The notes beneath the pieces are model-generated. The model had not been told where the DNA came from. It saw only the letters and a program-made list of their open reading frames with translations, and ran no database searches. From Candidatus Zixiibacteriota bacterium (GTDB taxonomy: Bacteria; Zixibacteria; MSB-5A5; CAIYYT01): a stretch of DNA of 5,407 nt. The DNA lies in contig CAUJJY010000227.1 of NCBI GenBank assembly GCA_963205155.1, positions 1 to 5,407 on the forward strand, written 5' to 3'. Positions 1 through 5,407 of this stretch are shown one piece after another (position 1 is the stretch's first letter; each line of letters begins with the position of its first letter). The translations under genes and the position numbers were made by a program.

Positions 1-579
1 CACAAATCTGATTCCATCTTCGAAAAACTCGACTTCTTCGACATCGGCTCCGAAGAGCAACCCGTCGATTTCAGCGATCCCCTCTTCACTGCGAACCGGT
101 ATGTCGCTGCGTTCCACTATTGCTCGAGGGGAAAACTCTTCGATCAGGACGGCAACGATGAGTTCCTTGAGTCGATCAATTCCTGCAGTCGAAGACTGAA
201 TCACGAAGACATCGTTGTATCGGTCAATAATCAGTCCCGGGATTCCATCGGCTTCTCCAAAAATTAGCCGATACCCCGTTGTGTCCGTTTCAGGGCCATA
301 ACCCAGAAGGACACGCTGATTCTGCGCCGCCAAAACTCGAACTCGAATCCAATCAGTATTTATTTCGACCTTGCTGAAATCAAAGACCCTGATCGCGATC
401 TGCGAATGGCTCGAATAAGTGCCGGTGCCGATGATCTGCCCGGCCGAATCCGCTACATAGATCAACTCACCATTGTCGAGTTCGTTTAAAGGCGAAGCAA
501 CCGCACCGGAGAAAACCCACGGATGGCGGAAGATGACGTTGTTTTCTTTTCCAGGTTTTAATTTGAGGATAGGATACAA
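1..579 (-). CDS. rlmI: RlmI-type class I SAM-dependent 23S rRNA (cytosine-C5) methyltransferase, N-terminal half (runs off the window)
   Basis: The frame is open from a stop at 589-591 to the window edge, giving 193 residues of a family that is usually about 390-400 long. The visible part matches the N-terminal architecture of RlmI-like proteins (COG1092): a PUA RNA-binding domain at about residues 1-75, with KLKPG (6-10) and HPWVFSGAV (19-27), then the central domain with GEADGIPGLIIDRY (108-121), TAG (131-133) and ERSD (156-159). The SAM-binding Rossmann domain lies outside the window. Known family members methylate a 23S rRNA cytosine (C1962 in E. coli) in the cytoplasm. No in-frame ATG exists near the start. 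I chose the TTG at 577-579 because it places KLKPG at the usual distance from the N-terminus and has a weak AGAG seven bases upstream. The gene starts 54 bp after tRNA-Pro and may be co-transcribed with it. The family call is firm; orthology to E. coli RlmI rather than a paralogue is less certain. Confidence 0.87.
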   Translation of the reverse strand, partial: MYPILKLKPGKENNVIFRHPWVFSGAVASPLNELDNGELIYVADSAGQIIGTGTYSSHSQIAIRVFDFSKVEINTDWIRVRVLAAQNQRVLLGYGPETDTTGYRLIFGEADGIPGLIIDRYNDVFVIQSSTAGIDRLKELIVAVLIEEFSPRAIVERSDIPVRSEEGIAEIDGLLFGADVEEVEFFEDGIRFV

Positions 580-633
580 TTTCGTGCTCTAACAGTTACG
601 AGTTAACGGCTGGACAGCAAGCCGCGAAAAATA

Positions 634-710
634 TGGTCGGGGTGAAAGGATTTGAACCTTCGGCCCCTTAGTCCCGAACCAAGTGCTCTACCAGGCTGAG
701 CTACACCCCG
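634..710 (-). tRNA. tRNA-Pro (anticodon CGG)
   Basis: The reverse strand folds into a full cloverleaf of 77 nt. It has a CGGGGTG/CACCCCG acceptor stem, a GCTC/GAGC D stem, a CTTGG/CCAAG anticodon stem around loop TTCGGGA (anticodon CGG, plus-strand 674-676), and a T loop TTCAAAT. The discriminator is A and the 3' CCA is encoded at 634-636. It reads the proline codon CCG. A promoter lies just upstream (725-752). A short T-rich stretch (TATTTTT) follows the CCA, and the rlmI-like gene begins 54 bp later. Confidence 0.97.
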
Positions 711-724
711 ACTAAGAGACGCAC

Positions 725-752
725 AGTTTATGCGAATTCTGCGAAATGTCAA
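725..752 (-). promoter_or_regulatory. sigma70-type promoter for tRNA-Pro (and possibly the rlmI-like gene)
   Basis: On the minus strand a perfect -35 TTGACA (747-752) is followed after 16 bp by TAAACT (725-730), which matches TATAAT at four of six positions. The expected start point, near 718, lies a few bases before the tRNA 5' end at 710, giving a very short leader typical of tRNA operons. The bases after the -10 box are fairly GC-rich (GTGCGTC), as often seen at stringently controlled stable-RNA promoters; that control is inference. The promoter follows the hairpin at 784-813, so tRNA-Pro appears to form a separate unit from tRNA-Gly/Cys. Confidence 0.65.
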
Positions 753-783
753 CGGAATTTTTGGTCGTGCTCACCAAACAATA

Positions 784-813
784 AACCCGCAAACTGACTG
801 TAGTTCGCGGGTT
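784..813 (-). terminator. probable rho-independent terminator after tRNA-Cys
   Basis: A 7-bp stem AACCCGC/GCGGGTT continues, after one mismatch, into AACT/AGTT around a 6-base loop. In the minus-strand direction the stem is followed by the T-rich tail TATTGTTT. It lies 5 bp after the encoded CCA of tRNA-Cys and before the tRNA-Pro promoter, which is where a terminator of a Gly-Cys transcript would be expected. The tail is broken by A and G residues, so termination may be partial, or the hairpin may be a processing signal. Confidence 0.5.
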
Positions 814-818
814 AAATT

Positions 819-893
<75 letters not shown>

Positions 894-968
894 GTAATTT
901 GACTTCTGCAGACACCAGCCCGCATTAATGCTGATCGGATTAACTCGCTTGGGCCGGACACTAAAAAA

Positions 969-1041
969 AGCGGGAGACGGGACTCGAACCCGCGACAACC
1001 ACCTTGGCAAGGTGGAGCTCTACCAACTGAGCTACTCCCGC
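969..1041 (-). tRNA. tRNA-Gly (anticodon GCC), no encoded CCA
   Basis: This is a 73-nt cloverleaf on the minus strand. It has acceptor stem GCGGGAG/CTCCCGC, D stem GCTC/GAGC, anticodon stem CCACC/GGTGG around TTGCCAA (anticodon GCC, plus-strand 1006-1008), T loop TTCGAGT and discriminator U. It reads GGC and GGT. Unlike its two neighbours it has no CCA in the gene: the discriminator position is the first of seven consecutive T residues. Its 3' end must therefore be completed by CCA-adding enzyme. It is the first gene after the promoter at 1064-1091. Confidence 0.97.
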
Positions 1042-1063
1042 GTAGCAAACATCTGCGTCGACA

Positions 1064-1091
1064 AATATATCGGCAAATCGTTCCGTGTCAA
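1064..1091 (-). promoter_or_regulatory. sigma70-type promoter for tRNA-Gly and tRNA-Cys
   Basis: On the minus strand a perfect TTGACA (1086-1091) is separated by 16 bp from TATATT (1064-1069), a five-of-six match to the -10 consensus. A start about seven bases downstream, near 1057, would leave a leader of about 16 nt before tRNA-Gly. The stretch after the -10 box (TGTCGACGC) is GC-rich, in keeping with a growth-rate or stringently controlled stable-RNA promoter; that regulation is inferred. It lies about 40 bp beyond the stop of the membrane glycosyltransferase gene. Confidence 0.75.
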
Positions 1092-1109
1092 CAGAATTTT
1101 CGAAAACCT

Positions 1110-1130
1110 GCCATCTTCGTCAAGATTGGC
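1110..1130 (-). terminator. putative terminator of the membrane glycosyltransferase gene
   Basis: In minus-strand reading the base after the stop codon begins the hairpin GCC-A-ATCTT, loop GACG, AAGAT-GGC. It has eight base pairs, one bulged A and a tight four-base loop, and is followed by AGG and TTTT. The position between the stop codon and the next promoter fits a terminator. The U-tract is short and starts three bases after the stem, so efficiency is uncertain. Confidence 0.45.
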
Positions 1131-3047
1131 TCAATCTGCATCGGGTAAACCGCGTCGAAGTGGAGGAAACGGTGAGCGGTAGCTCTCATCGAACAGCCAA
1201 GGCGCCCGTGTCGAGAGTTGCTCGGCGATGCGCTGTACAGTCTCTGTGTCTCCGCGTTCGGAGGCGGCCCGGATCTGTCGTATCCGCGCTTCAAATGCAT
1301 TTGTGTCGGCAGCGGCCGCCTTGTCAAAATAGTATGCCGCACTATCCATCTGTTTAAGTTTACTGAAGCAATCCCCTATCGAAAAATCGAGAACCGCAAA
1401 GTCCTCTCCGAGCAAGGCCTGCGTTTCGCGCAGTGACTTCAAAGCAACGTCGGGAGCGGAGTTGTTGTTATGATAGAACGAATCGCTAAGCTTCTGCACG
1501 AAGTTGACATCGGGATGGACAATATCCTTGCTCATGTCGATTTCTCCGGTGCGTCGCCAAATCACTTTGTATTGCCGTTCGCGAAGGAAACCTGTTGGTG
1601 TGTATTTATTGCGGAACTCTGAATGCAGCATCAGTGCCCTCTCCGCCGGCGCCGATGGCTTGTAACCCGTGGAGAATAGTATGAAATCAGGATTCTGATT
1701 TAAGAGATACGTGTTGTTGAATCGGCGCTCCTTCCATGTAGACGCGATGCCTTCGATCTTCTCCGGATTGCGGGCGATGTATGCGTCCGTCAACCCCAAT
1801 AAGTCAATCACGCGGTGTCCCATCAGCTGGTAACTGATCATTCCAATCGTGCTCGTCGCCAGCGAAAAGTCACTACCCATATGTTTCTTCAGCATCGTTC
1901 CCATGAAATGCATCTTGCGAACAATGTTCTGTTCGAAATACCAGAATGTCTCGACATGATCACGGGAAAGCGTCATCGAGCCAAACGAGAAGAGCACACA
2001 CGCTGCCCCGACCGCTAAAACCGCAGCTTTCACCTGCTTAAACAGAGTCTCGGCAAGAGCAAGTATCGATGCAACAAACAGAAAATAGAGCACCGGAACG
2101 ATAGGCACAAAGAACCGATAGACCTTTAGCACGTCGCCTCCCACCCAAACGATATAGGCGATGTAAACTGCGACATAGAGATAAAGCAGTGAGAACCTCT
2201 CCCACAACTTTTTGATTGCGAGAATTGGCAATAAGAACACGATGCCGAAAAGCCCGGCCGTCTTGGTGAAATACCACAGATATTCCAATCCGCTGTATAT
2301 GTATTCAAGTCCGACTCCGCTCTTGGCGTAGTATGGATTCGGAAACAATGATCCGTAGTAAGTCAGCTTAAACACGGCAAATGGGAGTAATGGCACGACA
2401 TATAGCAGGAAATATTCCAACGGAAATCTCCGCTCGCGCAAAATGCGATTGATCAAGATGATCCCGAATACGATTACTCCTTCGGGCCGCAGAAGACTGG
2501 CGATAATTAACAACGCCGGCGTCACGCGCGGTCGCAAATACTCCGTTACCACTGCCGCCGTAACCATGCAGGTAAAGGCGGCCGTCTCCAGGCTTGCAAT
2601 CGCCCAATACGCCATCGCCAAGTTACTAAGCATTGCCAACGACAATCCGGCATAGAGCATCCCGGTGCGTCCTTCATAATGATGTTGCACCAGTAACAAC
2701 AACAGCACAAACAAGGCGGCGCCAGACGCAACCCCCAGTAATTGCGAAACGGGTAGATAGTCGATTCCCAGAAGCCCTTTGGCTAAAGCCAAGACCATTA
2801 CCCAGAGAAAGTTGGTGTAGCCTTCGACTCGTTCGCCAATGTTGAACACCAGTCCATGGCCATTGAGAAAATTCTCGGCGTAGCGAAACGAAATGTAGGC
2901 ATCATCCTGCGTTAGCTCGAAATATAGGCAGGTATATATGAAGACACCTATGGCAACAGCCATTAGTGCAAACAGCGGGAATGATCCGGTTGTGGTGGAT
3001 TCAATTCTTCTGGACGTAGTCGTTTGCTTTTCGCGCTTCTTCACCAT
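1131..3047 (-). CDS. GT-C-type integral membrane glycosyltransferase (AftB-like) with soluble TPR-like C-terminal tail
   Basis: The product has 638 residues. A basic N-terminus is followed by about ten or eleven hydrophobic segments between residues 22 and 358. Motifs in order are QDDAYISFRYAENF (47-60; the acidic pair after the first membrane segment is the usual GT-C catalytic site), GERVEGYTNFLW (71-82), SLETAAF (152-158), LLRPEG (185-190), YYGSLFPNPYYAK (230-242) and GGD...RFFVP (303-314). These are typical of the family related to mycobacterial arabinofuranosyltransferase AftB and many uncharacterised bacterial relatives, which use polyprenyl-phosphate sugars at the outer face of the inner membrane. 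The soluble part begins near 360 and contains GHRVIDLLGLTDAYIAR (410-426). Residues about 517-615 are helical and TPR-like. Substrate and acceptor are unknown. ATG at 3045-3047 is the first in frame; it has only a weak GGAT upstream. The gene lies 95 bp after the peptidase gene and may be read from that gene's promoter or from a weak one of its own. Confidence 0.82.
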   Translation of the reverse strand: MVKKREKQTTTSRRIESTTTGSFPLFALMAVAIGVFIYTCLYFELTQDDAYISFRYAENFLNGHGLVFNIGERVEGYTNFLWVMVLALAKGLLGIDYLPVSQLLGVASGAALFVLLLLLVQHHYEGRTGMLYAGLSLAMLSNLAMAYWAIASLETAAFTCMVTAAVVTEYLRPRVTPALLIIASLLRPEGVIVFGIILINRILRERRFPLEYFLLYVVPLLPFAVFKLTYYGSLFPNPYYAKSGVGLEYIYSGLEYLWYFTKTAGLFGIVFLLPILAIKKLWERFSLLYLYVAVYIAYIVWVGGDVLKVYRFFVPIVPVLYFLFVASILALAETLFKQVKAAVLAVGAACVLFSFGSMTLSRDHVETFWYFEQNIVRKMHFMGTMLKKHMGSDFSLATSTIGMISYQLMGHRVIDLLGLTDAYIARNPEKIEGIASTWKERRFNNTYLLNQNPDFILFSTGYKPSAPAERALMLHSEFRNKYTPTGFLRERQYKVIWRRTGEIDMSKDIVHPDVNFVQKLSDSFYHNNNSAPDVALKSLRETQALLGEDFAVLDFSIGDCFSKLKQMDSAAYYFDKAAAADTNAFEARIRQIRAASERGDTETVQRIAEQLSTRAPWLFDESYRSPFPPLRRGLPDAD

Positions 3048-3083
3048 AATTGATCCGAATATAAAACGTAGACGCAGAAAAGC

Positions 3084-3111
3084 AATATTTGTTCGTCCGA
3101 CTAAGTCGCAA
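3084..3111 (-). promoter_or_regulatory. weak candidate promoter for the membrane glycosyltransferase gene
   Basis: On the minus strand TTGCGA (3106-3111) and AATATT (3084-3089) are 16 bp apart, each matching the sigma70 consensus at four of six positions. The implied leader is about 30 nt. An 11-bp palindrome (CGACT-A-AGTCG, 3098-3108) overlaps the -35 box and spacer, a position suited to an operator, although this is speculative. A second reading, TTGCTT with TATATT nearer the ATG, would give an almost leaderless message. Read-through from the peptidase gene is equally possible. Confidence 0.3.
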
Positions 3112-3142
3112 TAATTGAAGGATTTCGATGAGCTTCCTGCCC

Positions 3143-5026
3143 TCAGTTCTTCCCATCCAGAATTCGTTCTAATTCATCCATCGCGCGGTTCATTTTCTGC
3201 ATGCTCAACTCGAACGGCTCCGAGCTGGTCATGTCGACGTCGGCCGCCTGCATCAGCTCAATAGGATATTCCGATCCGCCCGAGGAAAGGAAATCGAGGT
3301 ATTTCCGTGTTGCTTCCCCTTCGCCATCCCAGACTAATTCAGATATCGCCGCGGAGGCGGTGTAAGCCGTCGCGTATTGATAAGCGTAGAAGTCGTGGTA
3401 CAATTGTGGGACTTGCGTCCATTGCGATTTGATATTCTCGTCCACAAAGCAGACGTTATTGTCATGGCCGTAGTATCTCCTCGTCATCTCTAGATACACG
3501 CTGTTCAGAGTGTCGCCTGTAAGTTGCGCGCCCTGTTCCGCCATCTCATGGATGCGCAGTTCAAACTCAGACAACAGCGTCGCCCGAAATATCTTGAGCG
3601 CGAAGCCATCAAGGTAATCGCCGAGCAATGCAAGTCGTACATCATCATCTCTGGATTGCTTCAACATATACTGAATCAGCAATGCTTCGTTGACCATTGG
3701 AGCGACCTCCACGACAAACCTCGGGCAGACGGCCGTTACGAAAGGCTGGTGAACATTTGACAGGTAGCCTTGCACCGCGTGGCCAATCTCGTGCGCCAGT
3801 CCCTCCATATCCCCGTAACTGCCGTTGAAATTAATCATAATGTAGGGATGTACATCGTATGCCCAACTATTAGAATACCCGCCGGAGCGTTTCCCCTCTG
3901 ATGGGAAAACATCAATCCAACGGTCAGAAAACGCCTTCTTCACAACCGCTATATAGTCAGTGCCCAATGGCTCAAGGGCTCCAAGAACATTTTTCTTGGC
4001 TTCATCAAAAGTGTATTGTCGGACAGCCTTGTCTACCAGCGGTGTAGCAAGGTCGTAGTAGTGCAACTGATCCACGCCGAGAACCCGCTGGCGAAGACGC
4101 AGATAGCGATGGAAGACAGCGAGGTTCCTTTTCACGCTTTCGACGAGGCTGCTATAAACTTGAACCGGAATATTGTCCCTGTCCAAAGAGCTCTCGAGAC
4201 ACGAGTTGTACTTGCGCGCTTTCATATAGAACAAGTCCTTCATGATCTGTGCATTCAGGAGCGCGCCGAGTGTACGGCGATATTCGTTTAGCTTTCCCAG
4301 ATACGCAGCATAGGCCTCCTTGCGGCATTCGCGATTCGACGATCTGCGCTGAAGATCAAAGCCGGTCGGATCGAGTGTGATCTTTTTGCCGTCCCCATTC
4401 GTCATTTCCGGGTATGGGAGATCTGCGTTGACAAGCATGTCCTGAATGCTTGACGGCGCAACCGCAAGCAATTCGGCTTCTGCAATGATTCGTTCCTCTC
4501 CGTCCGCACCGAGGTGAGCATTACGTCGGCGGATGTCGATCAAGTAGTGGCGGTACTTTTCGAGTCGACCATCACCAGCAAGAAAGGACTGAACCACTGT
4601 TGGATTAATTGCCAGAATTTCGGGTTCGATGTAGGCAGACTTCTCGCTAAAGTCTGCACCCAGCTGGTCGATCTCCTGCTGCAGCGCCAGATGCGTTTGG
4701 TCGCGCATATCTTGATCCAGGCTCATGCTTGCGAAGGTATACAGCCGGGCGAATTGCTTATTGAGTTGGTCGAGAAGTTCTAGGCATTCTGTCAATCGTG
4801 CCGCCGACTTTCCCAGTGTGCCCTGATACTCCTTAAGTCCGGCGAGTTCATCGAGAAATTTCTGTTTGGCAGCACCACAGGCCCCCTTCGACTCATAGAG
4901 ATCGGTAAGGTCCCATTTGTACTGGTTTGGTATCTTGTTGCGATCACGCTCCTGCGCCATCAGAGCCAAAGGAAACAACAACGCCGCGCTTAGAATAAAT
5001 TGAGCAGGTAATCGGAAGGAACGCAT
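3143..5026 (-). CDS. pepF: Exported M3-family oligoendopeptidase F-like zinc metallopeptidase
   Basis: The product has 627 residues, close to the family's usual length of about 600 plus a signal peptide. It begins with a typical export signal: MRSFR, a hydrophobic core at about 8-22, and an ALMA-QE cleavage site after Ala24. The PepF N-terminal helical domain follows (WDLTDLY, 38-44), then the M3 catalytic domain. The zinc motif is HEIGH (412-416: two ligands and the catalytic Glu413), with the third ligand probably Glu440 in FVVEVAPMVNEALL. The C-terminal substrate-binding block includes FYAYQYATAY (546-555). The enzyme should cleave medium-length peptides in the periplasm or outside the cell, unlike cytosolic PepF. 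Two positions where I expect histidine in PepF proteins are glutamine here (419 and 541). The start at 5026 is set by GGAGGT six bases upstream and by the signal peptide; an upstream in-frame ATG at 5083 would bury the signal and is rejected. A promoter lies at 5102-5130. Confidence 0.9.
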   Translation of the reverse strand: MRSFRLPAQFILSAALLFPLALMAQERDRNKIPNQYKWDLTDLYESKGACGAAKQKFLDELAGLKEYQGTLGKSAARLTECLELLDQLNKQFARLYTFASMSLDQDMRDQTHLALQQEIDQLGADFSEKSAYIEPEILAINPTVVQSFLAGDGRLEKYRHYLIDIRRRNAHLGADGEERIIAEAELLAVAPSSIQDMLVNADLPYPEMTNGDGKKITLDPTGFDLQRRSSNRECRKEAYAAYLGKLNEYRRTLGALLNAQIMKDLFYMKARKYNSCLESSLDRDNIPVQVYSSLVESVKRNLAVFHRYLRLRQRVLGVDQLHYYDLATPLVDKAVRQYTFDEAKKNVLGALEPLGTDYIAVVKKAFSDRWIDVFPSEGKRSGGYSNSWAYDVHPYIMINFNGSYGDMEGLAHEIGHAVQGYLSNVHQPFVTAVCPRFVVEVAPMVNEALLIQYMLKQSRDDDVRLALLGDYLDGFALKIFRATLLSEFELRIHEMAEQGAQLTGDTLNSVYLEMTRRYYGHDNNVCFVDENIKSQWTQVPQLYHDFYAYQYATAYTASAAISELVWDGEGEATRKYLDFLSSGGSEYPIELMQAADVDMTSSEPFELSMQKMNRAMDELERILDGKN

Positions 5027-5032
5027 ACATTG

Positions 5033-5038
5033 ACCTCC
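5033..5038 (-). promoter_or_regulatory. Shine-Dalgarno site that fixes the M3 peptidase start
   Basis: GGAGGT on the minus strand ends six bases before the ATG at 5024-5026. It selects this start over the in-frame ATG at 5083. It also argues against the ATG at 5028-5030, which is in another frame and too close to the ribosome-binding site. Confidence 0.85.
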
Positions 5039-5101
5039 AGCGGAGAAATCGACGACCTTGGTGGTGTTTAGTGGCGGCCGCAACCGGAACGGCTTGACTG
5101 A

Positions 5102-5130
5102 ACAATAGTCTTCGAGTCGGGGGATGTCAA
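5102..5130 (-). promoter_or_regulatory. sigma70-type promoter for the M3 peptidase gene
   Basis: On the minus strand a perfect TTGACA (5125-5130) is followed after exactly 17 bp by TATTGT (5102-5107), a four-of-six match to the -10 box. The predicted start near 5095 gives a 5' leader of about 70 nt. The promoter sits in the 155-bp gap after the glycogen synthase gene, so the peptidase gene is probably transcribed independently of glgA. Confidence 0.6.
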
Positions 5131-5181
5131 TGGTTCAGAACTTCGATCTACACAGGTGAATCAGAACAAGATCACTTCAGG

Positions 5182-5407
5182 CTACTTTTGCTTACGCTCG
5201 AGAGTACTTTCGTAGATCTCGATATAGCGTTTCGCCGACTTCTTCCAGGAAAAGTCCTTTTTCATTCCTCGTTTCATCAAAGCCTGCCACGTCTTCTTCT
5301 TCTCGAAAAGAGCCAATGCCCGCTTGACAACTGAGAGTAAAGCTTCGCCGGTGTACTCCTCGAACAGGAATCCGGTGGACTTCCCCTTCGCTTCGTCATA
5401 ATCGACA
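5182..5407 (-). CDS. glgA: Glycogen synthase (GT5), C-terminal 74 residues (runs off the window)
   Basis: The frame is open from the window's right edge to the TAG at 5182-5184. The visible part reads as the typical C-terminus of bacterial ADP-glucose:glycogen glucosyltransferase: STGFLFEEYTGEALLSVVKR, an acidic/basic helix, then WQALMKRGMKKDFSWKKSAK and YIEIYES. TGF.F..Y...ALL and the DFSW..SA..Y block are the conserved end of the second Rossmann domain of GT5 enzymes, which extend the alpha-1,4-glucan chain in the cytoplasm. The nucleotide-sugar-binding N-terminal domain lies outside the window. No convincing terminator follows the stop. A eukaryote-type starch synthase of the same family would look alike in this segment, but glgA is the natural bacterial assignment. 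Confidence 0.9.
   Translation of the reverse strand, partial: VDYDEAKGKSTGFLFEEYTGEALLSVVKRALALFEKKKTWQALMKRGMKKDFSWKKSAKRYIEIYESTLERKQK

Noticed and set aside
1..267. Plus-strand frame open from the window start to the TAG at 265-267
   Set aside because: It is antisense to the rlmI-like gene, whose conserved motifs on the minus strand settle the coding strand.
922..931. Palindrome GCATTAATGC between tRNA-Gly and tRNA-Cys
   Set aside because: It is a single 10-bp self-complementary site with no promoter around it; chance is the simplest explanation.
928..1436. Plus-strand open frames at 928-1182, 1085-1357 and 1218-1436
   Set aside because: They run antisense through tRNA-Gly and the C-terminal end of the glycosyltransferase gene, have no ribosome-binding site and no recognisable protein features.
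2038..2845. Several 60-79 codon frames on both strands inside the glycosyltransferase gene
   Set aside because: They are shadows of the 638-codon gene, whose conserved family motifs run through the whole region in one frame.
3524..4783. Plus-strand frames of 78-91 codons inside the M3 peptidase gene
   Set aside because: They are antisense to a well-conserved enzyme and carry no start signals or recognisable motifs.
5027..5083. Longer N-terminus of the M3 peptidase starting at 5083
   Set aside because: It would add 19 residues ahead of a textbook signal peptide and translate through the GGAGGT site, which is ideally spaced for the ATG at 5024-5026.
5135..5167. Direct repeat TCAGAAC (5135-5141 and 5161-5167) and a 5-bp GATCT/AGATC inverted repeat after glgA
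   Set aside because: They are too short to stand out from chance. The inverted repeat has a long loop and no T-run, so it is not a credible terminator.

Overview
The window looks like an ordinary stretch of bacterial chromosome of roughly balanced base composition. Every gene I can support lies on the minus strand. The organism cannot be named from this sequence. Good sigma70-type promoters (three TTGACA boxes), a strong Shine-Dalgarno site, a typical signal peptide and polyprenyl-phosphate-sugar-type membrane glycosyltransferase features point to a bacterium that exports proteins, probably Gram-negative. A member of the FCB group or a poorly cultured phylum is possible, but that is a guess.

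In the direction of transcription (high to low coordinates) the layout is as follows. (1) 5407-5182 holds the last 74 codons of a GT5 glycogen synthase (glgA). (2) A 155-bp gap holds a good promoter (5102-5130) and a perfect Shine-Dalgarno site. (3) 5026-3143 encodes an M3-family oligoendopeptidase F-like zinc peptidase with an N-terminal signal peptide. (4) 3047-1131 encodes a 638-residue GT-C membrane glycosyltransferase resembling the AftB-like family, with a soluble, TPR-like C-terminal tail. (5) A hairpin directly follows its stop codon. (6) Next comes a tRNA cluster: promoter, tRNA-Gly(GCC), tRNA-Cys(GCA), a terminator-like hairpin, a second promoter and tRNA-Pro(CGG). (7) 579-1 is the N-terminal half of an RlmI-type 23S rRNA cytosine methyltransferase that runs off the window.

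The genes do not form one pathway. Glycogen synthesis, peptide degradation outside the cytoplasm, surface glycan assembly and translation simply sit side by side. The only plausible functional grouping is the translation block, three tRNAs followed by an rRNA-modifying enzyme, where the tRNA-Pro promoter could also serve the methyltransferase gene 54 bp further on. I found no mobile element, CRISPR array, phage gene, defence gene or broken gene, and no stretch over 300 bases without a gene. I do not see an undescribed system here. The points most worth a second look are the changed histidine positions in the exported M3 peptidase, the GT-C/TPR-like architecture, and the tRNA cluster, where one gene lacks the encoded CCA that its two neighbours have.
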